From: Haloprofundus salinisoli
Lineage (GTDB): Archaea; Halobacteriota; Halobacteria; Halobacteriales; Haloferacaceae
DNA length: 64,000 bases
Direction of reading: 5' to 3'
Assembly: GCF_020097815.1 (NCBI RefSeq)
Contig: NZ_CP083663.1
Location: forward strand, 1,364,001-1,428,000
Shown: in pieces, positions 36,567 through 44,868 of the stretch
Position numbering within the stretch: position 1 is the first letter of the stretch
Layout: every line of letters begins with the position of its first letter
Notes under the pieces: model-generated
The model's database searches: none
Told to the model about the DNA's origin: nothing
The model's input: the letters and a program-made list of their open reading frames with translations, nothing else
Made by a program: the position numbers and the translations under genes

Positions 36567-38138
36567 ATGAAGGACAACGACCACAACGACACTGACGCCA
36601 CAGCATCGAGAACCGACCAGTTTCCGGCGGGTGAGCGGACGTCCGTCTGGCTCGGCACCTCGCCGACGACGGAGTACGCGCCGCTCGACGGCGGCATCGA
36701 CGTCGACACCGCCGTCGTCGGCGGCGGCATCGTCGGGGTGACGACCGCACTCCAGTTAGCTGAGGCGGGACAGGACGTCGCACTCGTCGAGCGCGACCAC
36801 ATCCTCACCGGCGTCACGGGCAAGACGACGGCGAAACTCACCTCGCAGCACGGGATCGTCTACGACACGCTGGCGTCGACCGTCGGTGAGCAAAAGACTC
36901 GACAGTACGCCGAGGCGAACGAGGCCGCCATCGACCACGTCGAATCGCGCGTCGAGTCACTCGGTATCGACTGCGCGTTCCGTCGACTGCCGTCGTACGC
37001 CTACGTCCGGTCGTCGGAGCGTCGCTCGGAGGTGCGACAGGAAGTGAACGCGACCCGTCGATTCGGTCTCCCCTCGGAGTACGAGGAGTCGATCGCCGTC
37101 GACGACGAAGCGGTCGCCGCCGTACGATTCGACGACCAGGCGATGTTCCACCCCCGGAACTACCTGCTGGCGCTGGCCGAAGCGTTTCTCGGCGAAGGCG
37201 GACGCATCTACGAGGAGACGCGGGCGCTCGACGTCGAGGGCGGCGCGCGGCCGGTCGTCGACACCGACCGCGGTGAGATTCTCGCTGACGACGTCGTCCT
37301 CGCGACGCACTTTCCGATCCACGACACGGGCGCGTACTTCGCGCGGATGCACCCGAAGCGGTCGTACGTCGTCGCGGCTCGCGTCGCCGACCCGCCGACG
37401 GAGGCGATGTACTACTACACCGGCGATCAGTACTTTTCGGTTCGGACGCACGACACCGGCGACGAGGTGTTGACGCTCGTCGGCGGCCAGAACCACAAGA
37501 CGGGACAAGGTGGCGACACGAGCGAGCGCTACCGGAAGGTCGAGGAGGCCGCCCGGCGGCACTTCGACGTAGAGTCCGTCGAGTACCGCTGGTCGACGCA
37601 GGACTACGCCTCGGTGGACAAAGTGCCGTACGTGGGCGCGGTGCCGTTCTCGGAGCACGTGTACATGGCCAGCGGCTTCGGTGGGTGGGGGATGACCAAC
37701 GGTACGGCGTCGGGGCTGTTGCTCGCGGACCTCGTTCGCGGCGAGGAGAACTCCTGGGCCGACGTGTACGACCCGAGCCGAGTGACCGTCGACCGAACGT
37801 CGGCGACGGAGTTCGCCACGCAGAACGCGAACGTCGCAAAAGAGTTCGTACGCGACTGGTTGTCGCAACCGCACCGCGACGACCTCGCGCGGCTACGACC
37901 GGGCGAGTCGACAGTGCTCCGCGAGCGGACGAAACCGATAGCGGCGTACCGCGACGACGACGGAGAACTGCACACGCACTCGGCCGTCTGTCCGCACATG
38001 GACTGCATCGTCCACTGGAACGACGCCGAGCGGTCGTGGGACTGTCCGTGTCACGGGTCGCGCTTCGAGTACGACGGTCACGTCGTCGACGGACCGGCCG
38101 TCTCCGATTTGCCGACGCGAAATCTGGACGTGAACTGA
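36567..38138 (+). CDS. FAD-dependent oxidoreductase fused to a C-terminal Rieske domain
   Basis: The 523-residue protein has a DadA/GlpD-like FAD domain with the dinucleotide loop AVVGGGIVGVTTALQLAEAG near 49-68. The end of that domain is marked by YMASGFGGWGMTNGTASGLLLADL. A Rieske 2Fe-2S domain follows, with ligands C475-x-H477 and C493-x2-H496. The fusion suggests electron transfer between flavin and cluster in amine or amino-acid-type oxidation, with the substrate unknown. No signal peptide. A TTTATT box lies about 95 nt upstream, so the mRNA may have a leader. Confidence 0.88.
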   Translation: MKDNDHNDTDATASRTDQFPAGERTSVWLGTSPTTEYAPLDGGIDVDTAVVGGGIVGVTTALQLAEAGQDVALVERDHILTGVTGKTTAKLTSQHGIVYDTLASTVGEQKTRQYAEANEAAIDHVESRVESLGIDCAFRRLPSYAYVRSSERRSEVRQEVNATRRFGLPSEYEESIAVDDEAVAAVRFDDQAMFHPRNYLLALAEAFLGEGGRIYEETRALDVEGGARPVVDTDRGEILADDVVLATHFPIHDTGAYFARMHPKRSYVVAARVADPPTEAMYYYTGDQYFSVRTHDTGDEVLTLVGGQNHKTGQGGDTSERYRKVEEAARRHFDVESVEYRWSTQDYASVDKVPYVGAVPFSEHVYMASGFGGWGMTNGTASGLLLADLVRGEENSWADVYDPSRVTVDRTSATEFATQNANVAKEFVRDWLSQPHRDDLARLRPGESTVLRERTKPIAAYRDDDGELHTHSAVCPHMDCIVHWNDAERSWDCPCHGSRFEYDGHVVDGPAVSDLPTRNLDVN

Positions 38139-38267
38139 GAGAACGCGAGAGAGAAGGAGCGAACAGGCGACCGGCGGAGTTCAAGAGAGTCGCACGGCGG
38201 CTGGTCGCGCAACCGCGAACCGCCGCGCGCCGAGAGTCAGATCACGGGGCGAGGTGGTCCTGTCTTC

Positions 38268-38279
38268 GTTTATAAACGT
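38268..38279. promoter_or_regulatory. palindromic TATA element
   Basis: CGTTTATAAACG is a perfect 12-bp palindrome in the gap between two convergent genes, where no protein-gene promoter is needed. It could drive transcription in either direction, on the plus strand into the 36-bp repeats and antisense to the methyltransferase 3' end. Confidence 0.4.
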
Positions 38280-38318
38280 TTGCGGGAGTGGCGTCTCAAG
38301 TCGACCGTGCCGGACTCG

Positions 38319-38400
38319 CGGGACGATGTCTCAAGTCGACGGTAATCGAAGTCACGGGGCGACGTCTCAGGTCGGCGGTAATCGAAGTCACGGGACGACG
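38319..38400 (+). repeat. 36-bp tandem repeat overlapping methyltransferase 3' end
   Basis: Units start at 38319, 38355 and 38391 with CGGGACGA(T/C)G or CGGGGCGACG. Each of the first two continues GTCTCA(A/G)GTCG(A/G)CGGTAAT and ends CGAAGTCA. The third unit is cut off because it runs into the coding end of the methyltransferase gene (stop at 38388-38390). A weaker half copy (GGCGTCTCAAGTCGACCG) precedes at about 38290. Confidence 0.75.
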
Positions 38401-39068
38401 CCGACCGTCAGCAGCGTTCCGAGCGTGCGGTAGCGTTCGACCATCGCCTCGCGGGTCTCCCAGTTATCGGTCGGGAACTTCTCGGCCGAGGGGATTTCTA
38501 TGTCGAGGTCCGGCACGTTGTCCTGTTCGGCGACGTGAAAGCCGGCGGTTCGGAACGCCTCGCGGTACTCGCTTCGGTTCCAGCGAGTCATCTCGACGCT
38601 GATGTTCTCCTGCCACTCGTGGCTGTGGACGTTCTCCTCGTAGTAGTTGACCGCGCAGTAGAACGTCCCGCCGGAGCGGAGGACCCGGGCGAGTTCTTCG
38701 AGCGTGTGTTCGGGGTCGGCCGCGTAGTAGAACGCCTCCATCGAGAACGCGTGGTCGACGGCGTCGTCGGCGAACGGCAGCTCGTCGAAGTCGGCGACGA
38801 CGAAGCCGACGCCGGAGTCGTCGGTGTAACCGCGGGCGTTTTGGGCCATCTCGGGTGAACCGTCGAGCCCGTAGGCGCGACCTGCGTTCTTCGTCTCGCG
38901 GAGCGCTCGGAGCGCGTAACCGCTTCCAGTTCCCAGATCGAGCACCGTGTCACCCACCTCGACGGGCATCCGCGCGAGCACGTGTTTTGCGGTGTGCCAG
39001 TGGCGTTCTTCCATCCCCTTATCGCGGCCGTCGGCCGCCCACGCGTCGAACTCCTCGCGGACACTCAT
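38388..39068 (-). CDS. SAM-dependent methyltransferase (class I)
   Basis: The 226-residue Rossmann-fold methyltransferase has motif I VLDLGTGSGYALRAL near 42-56, acidic DGSPEMAQNARG after it, VADFDELPFADDAVDHAFSMEAFYY (motifs II/III) and ARVLRSGGTFYCAVNYY. Substrate unknown; the pattern is that of UbiE-like small-molecule enzymes. The last codons coincide with a unit of the 36-bp tandem repeat. Confidence 0.85.
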   Translation of the reverse strand: MSVREEFDAWAADGRDKGMEERHWHTAKHVLARMPVEVGDTVLDLGTGSGYALRALRETKNAGRAYGLDGSPEMAQNARGYTDDSGVGFVVADFDELPFADDAVDHAFSMEAFYYAADPEHTLEELARVLRSGGTFYCAVNYYEENVHSHEWQENISVEMTRWNRSEYREAFRTAGFHVAEQDNVPDLDIEIPSAEKFPTDNWETREAMVERYRTLGTLLTVGVVP

Positions 39069-39166
39069 GGCGGTACGTCGGCGGGGATGAGTAAAGTCGG
39101 TTCGGAGTCAGAGCGGCGTTCAGACGAACGCGTGACGTTTACGTTCAGTCGTCGCAACGTGTCGCT

Positions 39167-39616
39167 ATGGTTCGGGTCGGACATCATCGTCGGTTCAAGC
39201 TCGCGGACAGTGCACAGCAGGTCGTCGGCGGCTTTCTCCTCGCGGGGCCGTTCGTCGTCACCGACGAGGTGTGGGCGCTCGCCGTCGGGATGGAGTGGTA
39301 CCAGACGGTGTTGACCGTCGGTATCGTCCTCGGAATCGGCTACGGCGCGCTGTACAAAGCCGACGACGACCGCGACCCTGACCGCGAGGCGGAACTCGCG
39401 GGGATTCCGCTGCGGTTCGTCTCGCTCATCCTCGTCGCCTACTTCTCGGTGTTCATCCTCGCGCTGGCGTTCGACGCGCCGGCGACGCTCATCCCGAACC
39501 ACGTCGAGGCCGCCGAGGTGACGTTTTGGACGCAGGTGGTGATCACGCTGAAGGCGACGAGCATCGGCGCGGTGTTCAGCGTCACCGGCGCAGCGACCGC
39601 CGACAGCGTGTTCTGA
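39167..39616 (+). CDS. DUF2391-type integral membrane protein
   Basis: The 149 residues form four hydrophobic helices. The opening QQVVGGFLLAGPFVVTDEVW and the closing QVVITLKATSIGAVFSVTGAA match the DUF2391/TIGR02587 type of small membrane protein. Function unknown. Short DRDPDREAEL loops face the cytoplasm. Confidence 0.7.
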   Translation: MVRVGHHRRFKLADSAQQVVGGFLLAGPFVVTDEVWALAVGMEWYQTVLTVGIVLGIGYGALYKADDDRDPDREAELAGIPLRFVSLILVAYFSVFILALAFDAPATLIPNHVEAAEVTFWTQVVITLKATSIGAVFSVTGAATADSVF

Positions 39617-39708
39617 GACCCGTTCGACGGCGGTCGGGCCTCGCCGACCGAATCGAGCGCCGGAGTGCTGGCCCGCATCGTTAAGTCAGTTCGGTTGGAT
39701 TCTCCGAT

Positions 39709-40290
39709 ATGGATTACAGCCTCGCCATCGAAAACGCTCCAGACACCATCCCTGCGGGGACTGGTCTGCTTCTTCTGCATCCGAGCATCGGCGAGACCGA
39801 CCGCATCGACACCGACTTTCTGAAGACCGACACCGACTACTTCCTCGTCATCTCGACGCGGACGACCGCCCGCGAGGTCGAACAGAAGCTCGAACACTAC
39901 GACGTCGACGAGGCCCGCGCGGTCATCCTCGACACGCTCTCGGTCGAACGCGGCTACTCGCGGCGCAAGTCCGACCACGTCCACTACGTCTCCTCGCCGG
40001 ACGACCTCGACGGCATCGTCGCGCAGACCCGTGAGTTCTTCGAGAACCACCCCGGAAAACTGCGGGTGAGCGTCGATTCGCTCACCGAGATGGCGTACTA
40101 CGCGGACGAAGAGGGCGTCTACGAGGCGACGAAGCGCCTGCTCAAACTCTTAGAGGAGAACGACGCCGTCGGCATCTTCCACCTCTCGAAGGAAGTCCAC
40201 GACGAGGACGTCCTCGAACGCTTTAGGGAACTGTTCACCGGCATCGTGGACCTCGCCGAAGACGGCAGCGTCAGCTACGAACAGCGGTAG
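39709..40290 (+). CDS. RecA/Rad55-like fold protein without Walker A (haloarchaeal)
   Basis: The 193 residues follow the order of strands and helices of a RecA-like (Rad55/KaiC-type) ATPase: an initial GTGLLLLHPSIGETDRI where a P-loop would be expected, then LVISTRTTAREVEQKLEHYDVDEARAVILDT. LRVSVDSLTEMAYYADEEGVYEATKRLLKLL follows. No GxxxxGKT is present, so it should not hydrolyse ATP in the usual way. A TTAAG box lies 27 nt before the ATG. Function unknown; the fold call is inference. Confidence 0.55.
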   Translation: MDYSLAIENAPDTIPAGTGLLLLHPSIGETDRIDTDFLKTDTDYFLVISTRTTAREVEQKLEHYDVDEARAVILDTLSVERGYSRRKSDHVHYVSSPDDLDGIVAQTREFFENHPGKLRVSVDSLTEMAYYADEEGVYEATKRLLKLLEENDAVGIFHLSKEVHDEDVLERFRELFTGIVDLAEDGSVSYEQR

Positions 40291-40318
40291 TCGAAGCCGG
40301 CAGTCCTCGAAATTCCGG

Positions 40319-41101
40319 TTAGTCACGCAACTTCTCGAACGTCTTCTCGGCCCAGCGAACCGCGTAGGCCGCCCCGTGGTCGCGGTACGCCGTCGTGTCC
40401 AGCGCCGCGAACGGGGCCGGAAGCTCGATAGCGTGTTTCAGCCCCGAGCACGCCAGTTCCGTGGCGTCGACGAACGACGTCTCGCCGCGGGCGACTTCGC
40501 CGGAGAGTCCCTCGATGCGCCCTTCGAGGTGGGTGCCGGCGTCGAGCCACGCATCGTACAGGTCGGGGTAGTCGTCACCCCACTCGGCGAACACCTCGCA
40601 CGTCTGGACGCCGACCCAGCCGTCGAACAGCGCGGCCGCGATCTGGTAGAGTTCGGCGGGTGACAACGACACCGCCGCGTCGAGGTCGCGGTAGCTCTCG
40701 CCGAAGAACGGGAGGAAATGTTCGGGGACGCCGAGGTGAATCTGGACGAACGCCTCCGCGAAGAGGAACTCCAGAAACGCCTCGGGGGTTCCCTCGGCGC
40801 GCTTCTTGGCGATGACGGTCGGCGGGTTCGTCTGCCGGGTCCAGACGACGGTGCCGTCGCCGGGCATCCCGATAGTGAACGTTCCGCCCGCGTAGCGCCG
40901 GAGCAGTACTGGGGAGTCCTCTGGGAGCCACGCGGCGGGATACGCCGCCGGGTCGAGCGACTCGGCGAGCAGACCGAGGTCCTCCGCGGCCGCGGGTGGA
41001 ATCGTCTCGAAGTCCGCGTCGGCGTCGACGACGAGTGTCTCGGGTGCGTACTCGTCTCTGACCGCTCGAAGCTCACCGCTGAGCTGCCGTTTCTGGAACA
41101 T
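40319..41101 (-). CDS. conserved haloarchaeal hypothetical protein
   Basis: The 260-residue soluble protein has an alpha/beta N-terminal half (VVDADADFETIPPAAAEDLGLL ... LRRYAGGTFTIGMPGDGTVVWTRQ) and a helical second half (FLEFLFAEAFVQIHLGVPEHFLPFF ... LYQIAAALFDGWVGVQT). No catalytic motif is recognised. Acidic composition and codon use match neighbours, so it is a real gene. Confidence 0.6.
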   Translation of the reverse strand: MFQKRQLSGELRAVRDEYAPETLVVDADADFETIPPAAAEDLGLLAESLDPAAYPAAWLPEDSPVLLRRYAGGTFTIGMPGDGTVVWTRQTNPPTVIAKKRAEGTPEAFLEFLFAEAFVQIHLGVPEHFLPFFGESYRDLDAAVSLSPAELYQIAAALFDGWVGVQTCEVFAEWGDDYPDLYDAWLDAGTHLEGRIEGLSGEVARGETSFVDATELACSGLKHAIELPAPFAALDTTAYRDHGAAYAVRWAEKTFEKLRD

Positions 41102-41116
41102 CGTCTGGATTCTCTG

Positions 41117-41206
41117 TCAGCCGAAGACGGTGACTGCGAGGATACTCACGCCGAGGATGACCGAGATGCCAACGGTACCGAGGACGATTTTCGTCGCCGT
41201 ACTCAT
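41117..41206 (-). CDS. 29-residue single-helix membrane peptide
   Basis: This short frame begins MSTATKIVLG and continues as one hydrophobic helix to LAVTVFG before TGA. It is supported by a clear TATA-like GTTTTAAG (minus strand, 41231-41239) 28 nt upstream of the ATG, so a leaderless mRNA is expected. Similar peptides of about 30 residues occur in haloarchaea, but no role is known to me. It lies just upstream of, and may be co-transcribed with, the 260-residue gene. Confidence 0.6.
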   Translation of the reverse strand: MSTATKIVLGTVGISVILGVSILAVTVFG

Positions 41207-41739
41207 GGCGATAGCGTGTCACCGCGGGCGCTTAAAACGTGCTGAAAAGGCACGGGTTGTCGAGATCGGCCGACGCAGCGGTCCGACGCGGTAGATGTAA
41301 AAGCTCTACCGACTCAATCCGCCGACGCTCGACCGACGCGCCGACCCGCCTGACCGCTGACGCCGCCTGACCACCGACACCCGACCGACGCACCGACACC
41401 CAACCGACGTGCTACGTCCTTCCACGTACCGCTCCAGTACCGGAAGCCGCTGACCGCCGCGCGGGGGTAGAAGTCGGTGACGATGGCCGTGAACGCTGCC
41501 GTGAGGCCGAGACCATCACCCGAATCGCCAGGTCGAACGCTTCGGCCCCTCATTTCCGGTCGACGAGACCCAGCCGCGCGAGCGCGCGGAGTAGCTCCAA
41601 GAGGCGTCGAGTGGACCGAAAGGTGCGCCAGGAGGCGTCGAGTAGACTGGAAGGTGTGTGTGCGGTGGCGCGCGGAGGAGGAAGAGAAAGAGTCCTACGC
41701 GGGCGAGAAGAGGCGGCAGGAGAGATTACAGAGACGAAC
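41207..41739. other. 533-bp intergenic region with simple repeats
   Basis: It contains the promoter of the 29-residue gene, a perfect 6-bp-stem hairpin GGTAGA-N9-TCTACC (41290-41310), and a C-rich CGACC/CCGAC-type irregular repeat at about 41318-41412. A 31-bp direct repeat (GAGGCGTCGAGT at 41601 and 41632) follows. No convincing gene is seen on either strand. Confidence 0.6.
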
Positions 41740-42588
41740 TCAGTCGTTGTCTCGGTTCCACGTCTCGGGAACCTCGATGACGTAGTGGCCGTCTTCCTGC
41801 AGCGAGATGATGTAGGAGTCGCGGTCGTACAGCTCCATCAGGTTCAGTTCGTACTGCCCGAGGCTGACGATTTTGATACTCTCGAACTGCTCGTTGAGTT
41901 CCTCGCGGAGCGTCGAGAGGTCCGGTTTATCGTCGACTTCGGCGGTGTCGTCGGTGTCGCCGGCCGACTGCGGCGTCTCGGCGGGTGCGGCGCGCGAGAT
42001 CTCGTCCGGACTCACGGTGCCGCTTCGAGCGTCGGCTTGCGCGCGGTCCTCCCGCGTTTCGGCTGCAGGTCCGCCGTCACTCGACGACACGTCCGATGGT
42101 TGGGAACGACCGCGTCGAGTCGACGTGCTCGCGGGGCGCTGCGGATCGACCGTCACGTCCGATTCGGCGGCCGCGGTCGACTGTCGTCGGTTGGCCGGCT
42201 CGCGCGCCGTCGACGGCCACGGCTTCGGCGAACTCGACTCGGTGTCCCTGGACGTCTCCTGTCCGGGCCACGCCCGCCGCGAACCCGCGCTCGCGCTCTC
42301 AGTCGTCGCTGGCGACCGCCCGCGGTTGGTGGGGTCGCCGGTGGCGCCGGGAGCGCCGTCGCCACTGGTCTCCGTGGACGCCGTCGAGTCCGCGGACGTC
42401 GTCGACTTCGCGGATGTCGTCGGTTCTGTGGACGTCGTCGGCTTCGCGGATGTCGTCGACTCCGGGGACTCCGACGAGGACGAGGGGCGGAACTGGAACT
42501 TGTTACCCCCACAACTCGGACAGCCCGAGAGCATCTCCTTGGAACCGTCTGCGAACGTCTCGCTGCAGTTCGTACACTCGTGCGGCAT
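41740..42588 (-). CDS. oapC: OapC-like zinc-ribbon protein next to the origin
   Basis: The 282-residue protein has an N-terminal zinc ribbon (C5-x2-C8 ... C23-x2-C26). A low-complexity Ser/Thr/Ala/Asp linker of about 150 residues with TTSAKSTTS-type repeats follows, then a C-terminal folded domain (about 215-282; IKIVSLGQYELNLMELYDRDSYIISLQEDGHYVIEVP). Position after oapA and oapB beside orc1 matches the origin-associated protein set of haloarchaea. Biochemical role unknown. Confidence 0.75.
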   Translation of the reverse strand: MPHECTNCSETFADGSKEMLSGCPSCGGNKFQFRPSSSSESPESTTSAKPTTSTEPTTSAKSTTSADSTASTETSGDGAPGATGDPTNRGRSPATTESASAGSRRAWPGQETSRDTESSSPKPWPSTAREPANRRQSTAAAESDVTVDPQRPASTSTRRGRSQPSDVSSSDGGPAAETREDRAQADARSGTVSPDEISRAAPAETPQSAGDTDDTAEVDDKPDLSTLREELNEQFESIKIVSLGQYELNLMELYDRDSYIISLQEDGHYVIEVPETWNRDND

Positions 42589-42593
42589 ACGAA

Positions 42594-42977
42594 CTACTTC
42601 CGGGAGATGAGCGCGCTGATGAGCGTTTCGTCCTTGTGGAGCGTCTCGATCTGGTTGGCCGGACCGATGACCGTGAGCTTCTTCGTCGATTCGCGGCCCA
42701 TGAGTTTACCGAGGAACCCGCCGTCGCTGCTCTTGTGCGGGTACGTCTCGATCTCGATGCCGCTGAAGTTGTCGGGGCTGATCTCGGTCATCGTCACCTC
42801 GATGAGCTTCGACTCCTCGTCGGGCGTCAGGCCGTCTTCGAGGATAACGATTTTCCCGTCGCGGACGCTGTCGAGGATGAGGCGGATCTTCTCCATGCTC
42901 CGCATGTTCTCCATCCGAGCGCCGCTGATGAGGTCGATCTGGATGCCGTCGTGGTCGCCGCGTTTTACTTCGGGCAT
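42594..42977 (-). CDS. oapB: OapB, DUF2073-type origin-associated protein
   Basis: The 127 residues begin MPEVKRGDHDGIQIDLISGA and have a basic/acidic alpha-beta core (LIEVTMTEISPDNFSGIEIETYP; KKLTVIGPANQIETLHKDE). The gene is preserved between the OapA GTPase and OapC and separated from oapA by 4 nt. Co-translation with the GTPase suggests partnership; function unknown. Confidence 0.78.
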   Translation of the reverse strand: MPEVKRGDHDGIQIDLISGARMENMRSMEKIRLILDSVRDGKIVILEDGLTPDEESKLIEVTMTEISPDNFSGIEIETYPHKSSDGGFLGKLMGRESTKKLTVIGPANQIETLHKDETLISALISRK

Positions 42978-42981
42978 GGTA

Positions 42982-43623
42982 TCACCCGAAGTACTCCGCG
43001 ATTTTGTCGTACACTTCGTCCATGTTCTCGCCTTCGAGCGCCGACAGCGGTACCGTCTCGTGCTGCGGGAAGGCGTTGGCGATCTGCTTGACGTTCGAGC
43101 CCTCGAGGTCGGTCTTGTTCGCGAAGATGAGCACCGGCAGTTCGCGGCTCTCGATGATGCCGATGAGCATCGTGTTGACCTGCGTGAACGGGTCCTCGGC
43201 GCTATCGAGCACGTAGATGACGCCGTCGACGTCCTCGCGAAGCCAGTGCATGGCTTCGGCGACACCCTCCGTCGCCTCGCGGGAGCGACGGACTGCGTCG
43301 TCTTTGTCGATGTCGTGGTCGAGGAACTCCTTGTAGTCGACTTTCGTCGTCACGCCGGGCGTGTCGACGATGTCGATGGTGACGGCGCGGCCGTTGCGCT
43401 CGATCTCGACGTTCTCTTTTCGGCGGGCGCGACGCGTCTCGTGCGGAATGTGGCTCTCGGGGCCGATGGCGTCGCCGGTCCAATCGCGGGCGATACGGTT
43501 TGCGAGGGTCGTCTTTCCGGCGTTCGGCGGTCCGTAGATGCCGATTCGCTTCGGCTCGGAGGCCGAAAACAGCCGGTCGGTGACCCGTGATATGCTATCT
43601 CTGAGTTCTGTGAGCAGTCCCAT
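42982..43623 (-). CDS. oapA: OapA, Era-like GTP-binding protein
   Basis: The 213-residue small GTPase has G1 GPPNAGKT (31-38), G3 DTPG near 83-86, G4 NKTD near 166-169 and G5-like PLSALEG. An N-terminal helix precedes the G domain. The ATG at 43623 (MGLLTELRDS) gives a family-like start; a longer frame upstream is probably leader. A TACTTAAG box lies at about 43692-43699. It is transcribed away from the origin, divergent to orc1. Confidence 0.85.
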   Translation of the reverse strand: MGLLTELRDSISRVTDRLFSASEPKRIGIYGPPNAGKTTLANRIARDWTGDAIGPESHIPHETRRARRKENVEIERNGRAVTIDIVDTPGVTTKVDYKEFLDHDIDKDDAVRRSREATEGVAEAMHWLREDVDGVIYVLDSAEDPFTQVNTMLIGIIESRELPVLIFANKTDLEGSNVKQIANAFPQHETVPLSALEGENMDEVYDKIAEYFG

Positions 43624-44074
43624 CCTAGACTCCTGCTCCTCCGAACACCGCTCGTGGAGGGGCGTATGCGGGTAGAACATCCCCGGGGTAACTTAAGTAC
43701 TGCGTCAGACAACGGTCACTTTAGCCGACAGATCTTTGCAAGCTACGAAGAGGAAAGTGTGGTTCGTCCTCGCGCAGGCGTGCGAAACACTAGATATAAG
43801 AGGTGTAAAACTACTACAAAGAGAGAGAAAGTAGGGGGAGAAAACTGTTGAAGAGGGGAAAGAGAGTCGAGTCACAGAATCGAGACAAAAGACGAGCAGC
43901 TCAACGATCCGAGTCGGTAGTCCCTGCAACATTACCACATACAATATCACCGCATACAACAGCACATCGTGAGATACTGTGTGACATTGTCATACCTGAC
44001 GCTACCGTGGGCCGCGATTAATACTGCCTTGGATGGGTGTTCTCGGTCACCGAAAAATCCTCTCCTCGCTTTGT

Positions 44075-44107
44075 CCCCACCCCCACCCCTTCGTTTCGAG
44101 TGGAGAT
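44075..44107 (-). promoter_or_regulatory. ORB element 1 (left, inverted)
   Basis: Read on the minus strand it is CTCCACTCGAAACGAAGGGG followed by TGGGGGTGGGG, i.e. ORB core plus G-string. It faces ORB 2 across the AT-rich stretch. Confidence 0.8.
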
Positions 44108-44304
44108 ACCCCACGAGAGACTCGCCGATGGAATCGGGCGTGGCGTGAAGACGAATCGGTGTTGTGTTCTCCAGAAATTTTAATAAATAAACACAAAAAA
44201 CACAACAACAAATTATTTGCTGAGCCTACGGACTAGTATGAGCTAATACGTGATAAATCCTGCCTATTCAGGTTGCCCTGAGAGCCGTCCCCTCCTTGTG
44301 GACC

Positions 44305-44333
44305 GTTCCACCGGAAACGAAGGGGTGGGGGGG
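44305..44333 (+). promoter_or_regulatory. ORB element 2 (right)
   Basis: GTTCCACCGGAAACGAAGGG followed by GTGGGGGGG: ORB core plus G-string on the plus strand, opposite in direction to ORB 1. Confidence 0.8.
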
Positions 44334-44435
44334 AGCCTGGCTTCCCGACTCCTCTCTCCTGTCGCCCCACTTACGTTCTCACGGGCCGAAACGCAACGTG
44401 TCACCGCTTCCCTCCGACTCTTTACGGTCCGCCCG

Positions 44436-44460
44436 GTTTCCACTCGAAATAGAGGGGTTG
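44436..44460 (+). promoter_or_regulatory. ORB element 3
   Basis: GTTTCCACTCGAAATAGAGG followed by GGTTG, without a long G-string. It lies 45-65 nt upstream of a TATA-like box at 44503-44510. Confidence 0.7.
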
Positions 44461-44502
44461 CTCAACGGGCCATTACTCTCACCACTCTTACTGAAAGACA
44501 GG

Positions 44503-44510
44503 ATATATAA
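44503..44510 (+). promoter_or_regulatory. TATA box, candidate orc1 or origin-RNA promoter
   Basis: ATATATAA within GGATATATAATCGG is the strongest TATA-like element in the region. Initiation about 27 nt downstream would leave a leader of more than 300 nt before the orc1 ATG at 44869. Confidence 0.45.
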
Positions 44511-44840
44511 TCGGTCAGAAGCCGAACGCGATACAGTCGAGAACTCTCCGCATCGATTCCGGACTCACCTGCCGACAACGATTGGTTGCGCTGACTTCCA
44601 TCGACGCGGCCGAATTCGGCGTTTAACAGAGGAATACACGGGTTCTGGTTGAGGTGACCGAACCGGCTGAGCCGGACAGTTCGAGCGCTCCATCCGTGGA
44701 ACTCGTCACGAAGCGATAACTTTTTTGTCCCTCCTCTTCATTCGTTTCTTCTGCATCACCTGGACGCGCCTCGGCGGCCGACGAGTTGGATATCGGCTCC
44801 TCGTCGGTTCTACACCCGAATTTCCACCGCCGCCGGCGCA

Positions 44841-44866
44841 GTTCCAATCGAAACAAAGGGGATCAA
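44841..44866 (+). promoter_or_regulatory. ORB element 4 at the orc1 start
   Basis: GTTCCAATCGAAACAAAGGG followed by GATCAA ends 2 nt before the orc1 ATG, so Orc1 bound here could repress its own gene. Confidence 0.65.
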
Positions 44867-44868
44867 CG

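Larger units (their letters stand above)
43700..44868. other. replication origin (oriC) next to orc1
   Basis: This is about 1.2 kb without protein genes between oapA and orc1. An AT-rich stretch at about 44165-44256 (TTTTAATAAATAAACAC, AAATTATTTG) is flanked by ORB elements in inverted orientation with G-strings (left 44075-44107 on minus, right 44305-44333 on plus). Two further plus-strand ORBs lie towards orc1. A purine-rich strand at 43800-43880 lies on the oapA side. The layout (ORBs flanking a duplex-unwinding element beside orc1 and oapABC) is that of haloarchaeal oriC1. Confidence 0.85.

Noticed and set aside
41611-43590. 659-codon plus-strand frame opposite oapABC
   Set aside because: It is antisense to three genes with recognisable motifs and contains low-complexity Arg-rich stretches.
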